Assembly (NCBI GenBank): GCA_016208255.1
Contig: JACQYK010000015.1
Coordinates: forward strand, 1-51,039
Source of the DNA: Deltaproteobacteria bacterium
GTDB lineage: Bacteria > Desulfobacterota > RBG-13-43-22
DNA length: 51,039 nucleotides
Direction: 5' to 3'
Below are positions 23,773 to 31,269 of the stretch, one piece after another; the first letter of the stretch is position 1, and every line of letters begins with the position of its first letter. The notes beneath the pieces were generated by a model, which saw only the letters and a list, made by a program, of their open reading frames with translations, did no database searches and had not been told where the DNA came from. Made by a program: the position numbers and the translations under genes.

Positions 23773-25490
23773 GATCCTCCTCCTGACCCGGCCGATCCGA
23801 CCCTGGAACTCCGTGCCTGTTGAAAGGCCATACTTTTCAACTCAAACAGGATATCCGTTACCCGCACCCCTTGCGGGCAGTTCTCCTGGCAATTATAACA
23901 ACCCAGACAATCCCAGACCATGCCGGCCCCGAGCACATTATCCTGGATACCGAATTTCAAACTGTACATGATCTGATGAGGCAACAAGCCCAGTTTTTCT
24001 TTCGGAAATTGATAAAGGCCCACTACCGGACAGGCATTGGAACAAGTCATACAAGTGAAACAATTATTAAAGGAAGCCCCCTGGCTGGAAAGACCCACCC
24101 CCTCCTTGAATTTTTTTCCCGAAGGGGTCAGGGGAATAATTGTCTTAGATTTGTCCGAATCAAACCGGGAGATAAAATTGTTTTTTAACGAAACAAAAGG
24201 TTCGAGACATCCCAGATCAGACAGTCGCTTGTCCAGATTAAACCACTGGTCCTGAAGATTGATCCCCACCGGACAGACCATGGTACAGCGGTAACACCTG
24301 GTGCAGATCGTATCCCCTTCCCGGAGTTCCCGAAGGGTGGGGTAGGAGTGCCCGTTCTTATTGGCCAACTCGGTTAGAGACGCCAATTTTTCCGATGGCA
24401 GGATGTTGATTTCGGGAATTTCCCGGTAAACAGGTCCCACGGAACAATGCAGGCTGCAGGTAGCGCAGTGCATGCAAGCATCCATTTCAATGGCCCGAAC
24501 CGTGGCGATGTTAGCGGGAGAGGCCTTGGTCCGGTCCATCACCCCTCCGATCAGCAACAGCAGAGGACTGGTCAAAATATGGAAAAACTTGGTGAAGGGC
24601 AAGAGGGCCAATCCGAGAAAACAAACCAGAAAATGGAAATATAAGAGGGACTCGCGGACGCTTTTCCGGCCCAGGGTCAGAGCCGCCGGGGTGATGGCTT
24701 TGGCCAGTCCGTAAGAAACAAAAGCCGCCGTCGGTTTGGAATGGCAGGAGGCGCAATTGTTGATGTGGGCCTCCTGGCCTTTGACTAAGGAAGCGGCGTC
24801 CATTATGGGGGTTTTAGGGAAGACCACGGCATATTCCTTGGCCCAATAGGCCTTCAGGGCTGCAGCCTCTTGTTCATCGGAAACGGAAGAAAAATCGGTC
24901 ACCATTTCTTCATAACGTTCGTGGGAAACGATCTTGGTGGCCTCCAGAAAAAATCCGGAAAGAGCGATCAGGGCCAGGAAAACCAAGGCATAGACATCTA
25001 ACCCTCGCGTGGTCAGACGCATAACCCGGTTGAAGATCCGGCGGTAGGCGGCTATGGCCAAGCCTACCAGCATCATAGCCCCAAATAGGTTTCGAAGAAA
25101 AAGGAAGGGATTAAGAGGATTAAGGGCCGATAATTCCGGGCTATAATAATTGGGGAACAGCTTCTGACTCACAAAGCGATCCAGGGCATGCATCAGGAGG
25201 AGAAAGATAAAACCATAGGCGATACAAAAGTGCATAAACCAGCGTATTAACCCTTCGCGGCCGATCTGTCTTTGAATAAAGACTTCTAAAAACCAAATCT
25301 TGATCAGACGGAATAGTTTCAGACTGAACAAGGCGAAAAGAACCCCCTTAATTCCATCCAAAAGCCGTTTGCTTCCGGATATTCTTTCGGAAGGATCTTC
25401 TGTTCGCATTAAAAACCATCTGAGGACTTTATATGCCGTACCGACCCCGAAAAGAATCAAGGCGGCATATAAACTGATTTTAAAAAACAT
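23769..25490 (-). CDS. HdrC/DsrM-like membrane redox protein with heme c site and four Fe-S motifs
   Basis: 573 residues. The N-terminal half has about six membrane helices (NarI/DsrM-like heme b type). A loop at residues 240-250 carries NCASCHS, a CxxCH heme c attachment motif. The cytoplasmic C-terminal half has four ferredoxin-type Cys groups: CMHCATCSLHC, CTRCYRCTMVCP, CFTCMTCSNACP and CLGCYNCQENCP, enough for two to four [4Fe-4S] clusters. With the coupled HdrB-like subunit it resembles DsrMK, TmcBC or HmcF modules that connect quinones or periplasmic cytochromes to cytoplasmic thiol or sulfur reduction. The extra heme c suggests contact with a periplasmic electron donor (inference). Transcribed divergently from the sigma-54 regulator at 26049. 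Confidence 0.85.
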   Translation of the reverse strand: MFFKISLYAALILFGVGTAYKVLRWFLMRTEDPSERISGSKRLLDGIKGVLFALFSLKLFRLIKIWFLEVFIQRQIGREGLIRWFMHFCIAYGFIFLLLMHALDRFVSQKLFPNYYSPELSALNPLNPFLFLRNLFGAMMLVGLAIAAYRRIFNRVMRLTTRGLDVYALVFLALIALSGFFLEATKIVSHERYEEMVTDFSSVSDEQEAAALKAYWAKEYAVVFPKTPIMDAASLVKGQEAHINNCASCHSKPTAAFVSYGLAKAITPAALTLGRKSVRESLLYFHFLVCFLGLALLPFTKFFHILTSPLLLLIGGVMDRTKASPANIATVRAIEMDACMHCATCSLHCSVGPVYREIPEINILPSEKLASLTELANKNGHSYPTLRELREGDTICTRCYRCTMVCPVGINLQDQWFNLDKRLSDLGCLEPFVSLKNNFISRFDSDKSKTIIPLTPSGKKFKEGVGLSSQGASFNNCFTCMTCSNACPVVGLYQFPKEKLGLLPHQIMYSLKFGIQDNVLGAGMVWDCLGCYNCQENCPQGVRVTDILFELKSMAFQQARSSRVGSAGSGGGS

Positions 25491-25612
25491 AGTGCCTTTC
25501 TCTAATTGTATCCTTGTGTAAAATGAATGTTTTTTTTCTTGGCTCTCGAATTGAGAGAACTCTCTTTATTAAACCCCAACCAAACCTATTTGAAAATGCG
25601 GGTATCGAACTT

Positions 25613-25651
25613 GAGAGATAAATTCCCAGACTTATGATTTTAGAATCTAAT
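25613..25651. repeat. 39-bp dispersed repeat, copy 2 (inverted)
   Basis: Reverse complement of 6732-6770 with a single mismatch. Adjoins the hairpin array at 25652-25950. Confidence 0.75.
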
Positions 25652-25950
25652 GCCCCACCCGGGAGCGGGATGCCTGCACAAGGCGGGCCGTTACACCACG
25701 ATATGGTTGGGCCGCTCGGGCCGCTCGGGCCGCTCGACGTCGTCGAGCTTTTGAAGAGGCTTCCATTTGGAAGCCGAATCGTCGAGCTTTTGAAGAGGCA
25801 TCCTGTCCGACTCCCTCCGGGAGTCTCCCCAAAAGATCGGGATCCGGCATCCGAATGGATGCCTTCTTTAAGTTCAACAAAGTTGAACGACCGATCGGCC
25901 GGATGCGGGACATGAAAATAAAGCGTGTTTGACTTTTCAATCTATTTTCG
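25652..25950. repeat. Array of hairpin modules in the divergent intergenic region
   Basis: The 558 bases between the HdrC-like gene and the sigma-54 regulator hold mostly repeats: a GGGCCGCTC triplet iteration (about 25708-25735), CTCGACGTCGTCGAG, GGCTTCCATTTGGAAGCC, GACTCCCTCCGGGAGTC, GGCATCC...GGATGCC, GTTCAACAAAGTTGAAC and a GAAAATA...TATTTTC pair. All are stem-loops with different stems but the same spacing of small loops. No credible gene is present. A regulator operator could be GTGAAAACTATCAC (25962-25975). Confidence 0.8.
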
Positions 25951-26048
25951 ACCTAAGTGGTGAAAACTATCACAAGTTTGGATCATTATCAAACAAAAAA
26001 TAAACCCACCTTCTTTTTATAAAGAAGATCTTGAAAAAAGGTCTAAAA

Positions 26049-27389
26049 ATGATAATAATAAAAAATATGAAGTCTCCTGATGTCTTTTTAAAAATCATAC
26101 TGGATAGTATTACCGAGGGAGTTTTCACCATAAATAAAGATCAGGTGATTACCTCCTTCAATCAGGCGGCCGAAATCATAACCGGCTTTCCCCGCGAAGA
26201 GGCGATTGGCAAGAAGTGTTTTGAAGTTTTTCAAGCGGATATCTGTCAGGATGCCTGTGCCCTGGCCCGCACTTTAAAGACCGGGAAAAATGTGGTGGAC
26301 TTGCCGGTTAATATTCTGGATGCCGTGGGAAGAGTTATCCCCATCAGCGTAACAACCGCCGTACTGAAAGATAACCAGGGCCGGATGATGGGCGGGGTTG
26401 AGACCTTTCGGGATTTAAGCACCATTGAAGCCCTGCGTAAAGAAATAACCCAAAAGTATACTTTGGGTGACATTATCAGTAAAAGTGAGGCGCTGCAAAA
26501 AATCTTCAATAATCTTCCGGATATCGCTCAAAGTGACAGCACCGTTCTGATCCAGGGACCCAGCGGTTCGGGCAAAGAGCTTTTGGCCAAGGCCATTCAC
26601 AACCTGAGTCCCCGAAAAGAAAAACCATTTGTGGCCATTAATTGCAGCGCTCTCCCGGAAACCTTGCTTGAATCCGAGCTCTTTGGCTATGTTCGCGGAG
26701 CTTTTACCGATGCTAAAAAAGACAAGCCCGGGAAATTTGGCTTAGCCGATTCCGGAACGTTGTTTTTAGATGAGATAGGCGATCTTCCTCTGACAGTGCA
26801 AGCCAAACTTTTAAGAGTACTTCAGGAAAAAATTTATGAGCCCCTGGGTTCCAATGTCAGCAAACCGGTCAAAGCCCGAGTGACCTCGGCCACCAACAAA
26901 AAACTAAAGGAACTGGTTAAAGCCGGTTTATTTCGAGACGACCTTTACTATCGGCTTAAGGTGATCCAGATCGATTTGCCCACATTAAAAGAACGACGCG
27001 AAGATATTCCCCTTCTAATTGACCATTTCCTGAATAAATTCAATCTTCGAACCGGAAAAAAGATTACCCTGGTTTCGCCGAAAGTCCTTCAATTATTAAT
27101 GCATTATGATTATCCTGGAAACATCCGGGAATTGGAAAATATTATCGAACACGCCTTTGTACTCTGCCATGGTTCGACTATCCAGTTGGCCCATCTGCCG
27201 CCTGAACTTCACCAGGAAACCGAGGAGTCCGGCCTTCTTCATTCCTCCACAGATACTAAATTAAAAAAAAGGGAAAAAGAACTCATTTTGCAAACCCTGG
27301 AAAAATGTCACGGCAACCGCACCCTGACCGCCAAAGCCTTGGGTCTTCACCCCACCACTCTCTGGCGGAAACTTAAACGGATTTCTTAA
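26049..27389 (+). CDS. PAS-AAA-Fis sigma-54-dependent activator 1
   Basis: 446 residues from ATG 26049 (AAAAAAGG site; the frame is open from a TTG at 26031). Residues 10-120 are a PAS domain with the Cys pattern CFEVFQADICQDAC. A central AAA+ domain has Walker A GPSGSGKE, Walker B LFLDEIGDL and an arginine-finger region. A C-terminal Fis-type helix-turn-helix (NRTLTAKALGLHPTTLWRKLKRI) follows. The loop that touches sigma-54 reads GAFTDA (26697-26714) where GAFTGA is canonical. There is no receiver domain, so a signal sensed by the PAS domain itself is likely, possibly redox or metal through the Cys. It lies just upstream of a -24/-12 promoter and repeated TTGCA sites, so it probably drives the cluster that follows. 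Confidence 0.9.
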   Translation: MIIIKNMKSPDVFLKIILDSITEGVFTINKDQVITSFNQAAEIITGFPREEAIGKKCFEVFQADICQDACALARTLKTGKNVVDLPVNILDAVGRVIPISVTTAVLKDNQGRMMGGVETFRDLSTIEALRKEITQKYTLGDIISKSEALQKIFNNLPDIAQSDSTVLIQGPSGSGKELLAKAIHNLSPRKEKPFVAINCSALPETLLESELFGYVRGAFTDAKKDKPGKFGLADSGTLFLDEIGDLPLTVQAKLLRVLQEKIYEPLGSNVSKPVKARVTSATNKKLKELVKAGLFRDDLYYRLKVIQIDLPTLKERREDIPLLIDHFLNKFNLRTGKKITLVSPKVLQLLMHYDYPGNIRELENIIEHAFVLCHGSTIQLAHLPPELHQETEESGLLHSSTDTKLKKREKELILQTLEKCHGNRTLTAKALGLHPTTLWRKLKRIS

Positions 27390-27400
27390 AATCCCCATCC

Positions 27401-27446
27401 AATGCAATTTGCAATTCTGTAATACAATAATTGCATTTTGCAATAA
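27401..27446 (+). promoter_or_regulatory. Candidate upstream activator sites (TTGCA/TGCAA palindromes)
   Basis: Two small palindromes, TGCAATTTGCA (27403-27413) and ATTGCATTTTGCAAT (27430-27444), lie about 215-255 bases before the -24 element and directly after the regulator gene. TTATTGCAATTA (27632-27643) is a further half-match near the promoter. Position and symmetry suit enhancer sites for the Fis-type regulator. Confidence 0.5.
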
Positions 27447-27530
27447 TCGGTTCTGATCTTCAGGTCCCCCTTCTCTGCACAACCCACTAATTTTGACAAA
27501 TTCGTAAGCAGTCACTGAAGGCCCGAATCA

Positions 27531-27609
27531 GTCATTCCGGCGAAAGCCGGAATCCAGTATTTTTAAGTACTTATAAATTTCTGGACCCCGGCATTCGCCG
27601 GGGTGACGG
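27531..27609. repeat. Paired-hairpin dispersed repeat, copy 2
   Basis: GTCATTCCGGCGAAAGCCGG and CCCCGGCATTCGCCGGGG in inverted orientation with ATCCAG/CTGGA inner borders, as at 14253-14323. Lies between the presumed enhancer sites and the promoter. Confidence 0.85.
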
Positions 27610-27658
27610 CTTTTTACCAAGCCATCAATTTTATTGCAATTAAAACCCAGAGATTCCC

Positions 27659-27675
27659 TTGGCACCTTTCTTGAT
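27659..27675 (+). promoter_or_regulatory. Candidate sigma-54 promoter of the NifX/Mrp cluster
   Basis: TTGGCACCTTTCTTGAT: TGGCAC at -24, correct 4-base gap after the seventh base, TTGA at -12 (consensus TTGC). It starts 41 bases before the first gene. Confidence 0.7.
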
Positions 27676-27699
27676 AATAAATGGCTCGAGGACTATGAG

Positions 27700-28056
27700 A
27701 TGAAAGTGGCCATCCCGATTTTTTTAAACCGAATCTCTCCGCGGCTGGACTGCGCCAGGAAGTTGTTGATCCTGGAAGTAGAAAAAGACCGTCTGGTGAA
27801 TAAAAGGGAACTGGATATCAGCCAATGGCCCCCGGATGAAAAAGTAATCTATTTAAATAAAATGGGGATAAGTCAATTGATATGCGGGGGTATTCGCCTG
27901 GAAGACCGGAGCGGATTGCATCGGTTCGGGATTCAGGTAGCCTCTCCCCTCTACGGGGAAGTGGAGACCATCATCAAAGAATATTTAAATGGAAAATTGA
28001 ATGTGCCCTGTCATCGGGGAAGACAAAGAAAGGAAAGCAGGAGAAGATGTATATAG
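27700..28056 (+). CDS. NifX/NafY-like dinitrogenase-cofactor-domain protein
   Basis: 118 residues from ATG 27700, the second ATG after the promoter. The fold signature MKVAIPIFLNRISPRLDCARKLLILEVE, then GISQLICGGI and FGIQVASPLYGEVETIIKEYLNGKL, is that of the NifX/NifB-C-terminal/MTH1175 family, which binds Fe-S or FeMo-type cofactor precursors. Its basic tail overlaps the ferredoxin start by ten bases. There are no nitrogenase genes in the window, so the cargo is probably another Fe-S or metal cofactor. Confidence 0.8.
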   Translation: MKVAIPIFLNRISPRLDCARKLLILEVEKDRLVNKRELDISQWPPDEKVIYLNKMGISQLICGGIRLEDRSGLHRFGIQVASPLYGEVETIIKEYLNGKLNVPCHRGRQRKESRRRCI

Positions 28057-28232
28057 TTAGCGTAGATACGGATAAATGTGTAGGCGACGGCAATTGTGTG
28101 GATGTCTGCCCGGTTCAGGTTTATGAACTTCAGAAAGAGAAAGCCGTGGTAGTTAACCCCGATGAATGTTTGGGTTGTGAGAGCTGTATTGAGGTTTGTG
28201 AAACCGGGGCGATCACCATTACGGAAGGGTGA
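28047..28232 (+). CDS. 2[4Fe-4S] ferredoxin
   Basis: 61 residues from ATG 28047 with an AGGAGA site. Two cluster motifs: CVGDGNCVDVCP (the first group has a longer CxxxxxC spacing) and CLGCESCIEVCE. The spacing C-x5-C-x3-C means the first cluster may lack one ligand and be a [3Fe-4S] or otherwise unusual; the second is a normal CxxCxxCxxxC. The start overlaps the NifX-like gene. A small electron carrier for the proteins of this cluster. Confidence 0.85.
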   Translation: MYIVSVDTDKCVGDGNCVDVCPVQVYELQKEKAVVVNPDECLGCESCIEVCETGAITITEG

Positions 28233-28269
28233 TAAAAAAGGGGTAATCTTAAAACAATAAGGAGAGATT

Positions 28270-28632
28270 ATGATAATTGCCGTCAGCTCCAAAGGAAATA
28301 CGCTGGATTCTGAAATCGACCCTCGCTTCGGACGAGCCGGTTTCTTCTTGTTGGTCGATCCGGAAACCATGAAGGTGGAGATCATTGAAAACAAACAGAA
28401 CCTGCAATTGCCTCAGGGGGCCGGAATTAAGGCGGCACAGATGGTCGTAGAGCAGGGAGCAAAAACGGTCTTGACTGGGAATTGCGGTCCCAAGGCCTTC
28501 AAAGTGCTCCAGGCCGCCGGAGTGAATGTGGGAATTGGTGTCTCCGGATCAATCAAGGAGGCCATCCATCAGTATAAACAAGGGAAGGTCAATTTTACCC
28601 AGGCACCTAATGTGGAAGGGCATTGGGGATAA
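28270..28632 (+). CDS. MTH1175-type NifX-like protein
   Basis: 120 residues: [58 protein letters not shown] and [20 protein letters not shown], the standard pattern of the Di-nitrogenase iron-molybdenum cofactor domain family found in anaerobes without nitrogenase. A single conserved Cys in TGNCGP. GGAGAG site. The second of four NifX-type domains in the island. Confidence 0.88.
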   Translation: MIIAVSSKGNTLDSEIDPRFGRAGFFLLVDPETMKVEIIENKQNLQLPQGAGIKAAQMVVEQGAKTVLTGNCGPKAFKVLQAAGVNVGIGVSGSIKEAIHQYKQGKVNFTQAPNVEGHWG

Positions 28633-28715
28633 CTATCTTCAATCTTAGATTTCGGATTGCGGATTGCGGAATTAAAAGAAAACCCATTAAAGAATTATTA
28701 AAGACAGGAGGAGTA

Positions 28716-28922
28716 ATGCCCAGACGAGATGGTACCGGCCCGGCCGGAAAAAGTTCTGGCGGAGGTCTCGGATCAGGACGAGGAATGGGGGGAGGGGCCG
28801 GCCTGGGAGCCGGTGGCAATTGTATTTGCCCCAAATGCGGCACAAAAAGCCCCCATGCCCGGGGAGTGCCCTGCACTACCATAAAGTGTTCAAAATGCGG
28901 CACCACCCTGGTTCGGGAATAA
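28716..28922 (+). CDS. Glycine-rich zinc-ribbon protein, copy 1
   Basis: 68 residues from ATG 28716 with a strong AGGAGGAG site. The N-terminus [16 protein letters not shown] and a Gly-rich stretch resemble DUF5320 proteins. The C-terminal half is a zinc ribbon (CICPKCG...PC...[11 protein letters not shown]). A paralogue with the same layout is at 33686-33910. Probably a small metal-binding or scaffold protein; no activity known. The 266 bases to the Mrp gene hold GC-rich hairpins only. Confidence 0.75.
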   Translation: MPRRDGTGPAGKSSGGGLGSGRGMGGGAGLGAGGNCICPKCGTKSPHARGVPCTTIKCSKCGTTLVRE

Positions 28923-29188
28923 TGGTCAAAGGGGGAAATATCTTCCCGGCAAAAGCCGGACGAGTCCCGCCTCTGGGGGGGGCCACCTCTCACTCCGCCC
29001 GGGGCGGGGCTCAGACTAACTATTTTGAAAAATCCTCTCTCTCGCCCGCTTCGCTTGAGCGCGCAGAGATCACGAAGAAAGGTCAATATTTTTTTATTGC
29101 GGCTGAGAGGACCACAAAGGTTAAAGTTTATTAAAAATGATCAACCCTTTGGGTGATGATTAAAAATAAATTGAAAGGAGTTTTAGTT

Positions 29189-30436
29189 ATGAGCAGCAGT
29201 TGTGCGCACGGTTCTAATGCGGGGAATGAATCCCAGAGGGCAGAGGATGCATCTATAGCTAAATCATTATCCCGTATTAAACATAAATTGTTAGTGATGA
29301 GCGGCAAGGGGGGGGTAGGGAAAAGCAGCCTGGCCGTAAATTTGGCCGCCGGACTATCTCTAAAAGGTTATAAGGTCGGCCTTATGGATGTGGACTTGCA
29401 TGGTCCCAGCATCCCCCGCATGCTCGGACTTCTTCAACAAACCCCGCTTCAACAAAGGAATGGAATTTTTCCCATTCCCGTTAATGATCACTTGAAAGTG
29501 ATTTCCGTGGAAGTGCTGATGCCTGACAAGGATTCCCCAACCATCTGGCGAGGACCTCTGAAGATCGGGGTCATTCGGCAATTTATAGCCGATGTCATCT
29601 GGGGAGATCTGGATTTCCTGATTATCGATTCACCCCCGGGAACGGGAGACGAACCCTTGACCGTGGCCCAGACCATCCCCGGTGCCCAGGCGGTCATCGT
29701 CACCACGCCGCAGGAAATCTCCCTGTCCGATGTGCGGAAGTCCATCAATTTTTGTCGCCAGGTCGATATGCCGATTATGGGATTGGTGGAAAACATGAGC
29801 GGTTATATCTGCCCCCACTGCGGACAGGAATCGGCCATCTTTAAAAAAGACGGGGGGAAACAAACGGCCGTCTCCATGAAGGTCCCTTTCCTGGGGAGTA
29901 TTCCTTTTGACATACAACTCATGGAAAAAGGGGATCAAGGGCAGGCTTACCTATTGAATAATCCGGCACCGGTGGTCAAAGAGGCCCTGGATGGAATTAT
30001 TGAAAAAATAATAACCACCGCCAATCAAAGTCAAAAAGAAGTCCTACAACCACTAATGGAGGTCTTACCCTTAATGAAAGCAACCAACGTAATATCCGAC
30101 AATGTTAAAATCGCCATCCCCATGGCCGAAGGGACCCTTTGCAATCATTTTGGTCATTGCGAACAATTTGCCCTGATTGATTTGCAAGGGAAAAACATTA
30201 TCCAAAAAGTCATGGTCACCCCTCCCCCTCATGAACCGGGTCTCCTGCCCCGTTGGCTGGGAGAAAAGGGGGTTGATCTGATTATCGCCGGGGGCATGGG
30301 CCAAAGAGCGGTCAGTTTGTTTAATGAACGCGGGATCAAGGTACTAACCGGGGCGCCTCAACTGAATGTTGAGGAATTGATTGCCCATTACGTCAATCAA
30401 ACGTTAATTACCGGAGACAATGTCTGTGATCATTAG
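29189..30436 (+). CDS. Mrp/NBP35-family Fe-S carrier ATPase fused to a NifX-like domain
   Basis: 415 residues from ATG 29189 (AAAGGAG site). N-terminal Cys in SSSCAHG, deviant Walker A SGKGGVGKS (38-46), MDVDLHGPSIPRM, DFLIIDSPPGTGDE, and the cluster-binding GYICPHCG (CxxC). These are ApbC/Mrp proteins that transfer [4Fe-4S] clusters. From about residue 300 comes a second domain, VKIAIPMAEGTLCNHFGHCEQFALID...IIAGGMGQRAVSLF, a NifX-type cofactor-binding module. The 3' end overlaps the next ATPase by 17 bases. The fusion suggests that the ATPase loads or unloads a cofactor bound by NifX modules. Confidence 0.9.
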   Translation: MSSSCAHGSNAGNESQRAEDASIAKSLSRIKHKLLVMSGKGGVGKSSLAVNLAAGLSLKGYKVGLMDVDLHGPSIPRMLGLLQQTPLQQRNGIFPIPVNDHLKVISVEVLMPDKDSPTIWRGPLKIGVIRQFIADVIWGDLDFLIIDSPPGTGDEPLTVAQTIPGAQAVIVTTPQEISLSDVRKSINFCRQVDMPIMGLVENMSGYICPHCGQESAIFKKDGGKQTAVSMKVPFLGSIPFDIQLMEKGDQGQAYLLNNPAPVVKEALDGIIEKIITTANQSQKEVLQPLMEVLPLMKATNVISDNVKIAIPMAEGTLCNHFGHCEQFALIDLQGKNIIQKVMVTPPPHEPGLLPRWLGEKGVDLIIAGGMGQRAVSLFNERGIKVLTGAPQLNVEELIAHYVNQTLITGDNVCDH

Positions 30437-31265
30437 TGTTGCCAGCGGCAAAGGAGGCACAGGCAAGACCAGTGTGGCCGTGGCCCTGGCCTTGTCCGTA
30501 AAGGAACCGGTCCAACTCCTGGATTGCGATGTGGAGGCCCCCAACGGCCATATTTTCATGAGGCCCCAGTGGGAAAAAAAAGAGACGATTTATCTCCAGG
30601 TCCCGAAGGTCGATGAAAAAAAATGCACCTATTGCCGGGCCTGTTCCCAGATCTGCCAATTTAAAGCCATCCTGGTGTTGGGGGAAACGATCCTTACCTT
30701 TCCTGAAATGTGCCATGCCTGTGGAGGGTGCTTTCTGGTCTGTGAACCGAAGGCCCTGATAGCGGATCAGAAAGAATTGGGAGAAATAGAAGAGGGCTGG
30801 GCCGGACCCGTTTATTTTGTCCATGGCCGGTTACGCGTCGGGGAGCCCATGTCTCCCCCTTTGATTCGGGAGGTTAAAAAACGTATAAAAAATGACACCC
30901 TGGCCATCCTGGATGCCCCGCCGGGCACCTCTTGTCCGGTCATTCAGACCGTCAAAGGGTCTGACTATACCATCCTGGTGACCGAACCTACTCCTTTCGG
31001 CCTTTATGATTTAAAGCTGGCCTTAGCAGCTCTGGGATCCTTAAATATTCCCTGCGGAGTGATCCTGAACCGGGCCGACATTGGAAATAATGAGGCCAAA
31101 AACTATCTGAGATCGGAAGGAATCCCTTTACTAATGGAGATACCTTTCGAGCGCAAAATTGCCGAAGGCTATGCGAAAGGATTATCACTCGTTGAAATTA
31201 AGCCTGAACTAAAGGAGCAATTCCAAAAACTGCATTTGGATATTCAGGTCCAGAATAGAAAATAA
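30420..31265 (+). CDS. MinD-superfamily ATPase with ferredoxin insert, copy 1
   Basis: 281 residues. Deviant Walker A SGKGGTGKTS (residues 9-18), then an inserted ferredoxin domain (CTYCRACSQICQF and CHACGGCFLVCEP, two [4Fe-4S] sites), then ILDAPPGTSCPVI and VTEPTPFGLYDLKLAL. Members always come in pairs in anaerobes and are linked to metal-cofactor maturation, but the client is not established. It overlaps the Mrp gene and is followed four bases later by copy 2, with which it probably forms a heterodimer. Confidence 0.88.
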   Translation: MSVIISVASGKGGTGKTSVAVALALSVKEPVQLLDCDVEAPNGHIFMRPQWEKKETIYLQVPKVDEKKCTYCRACSQICQFKAILVLGETILTFPEMCHACGGCFLVCEPKALIADQKELGEIEEGWAGPVYFVHGRLRVGEPMSPPLIREVKKRIKNDTLAILDAPPGTSCPVIQTVKGSDYTILVTEPTPFGLYDLKLALAALGSLNIPCGVILNRADIGNNEAKNYLRSEGIPLLMEIPFERKIAEGYAKGLSLVEIKPELKEQFQKLHLDIQVQNRK

Positions 31266-31269
31266 CCTT

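Noticed and set aside
25652-25950. CRISPR-like array
   Set aside because: Repeats are palindromic modules of different sequence without constant direct repeats or regular spacers, and there are no cas genes.
27700-28632. Nitrogenase gene cluster
   Set aside because: NifX-type domains occur widely without nitrogenase, and no nifH, nifD, nifK, nifE or nifN is present in the window.
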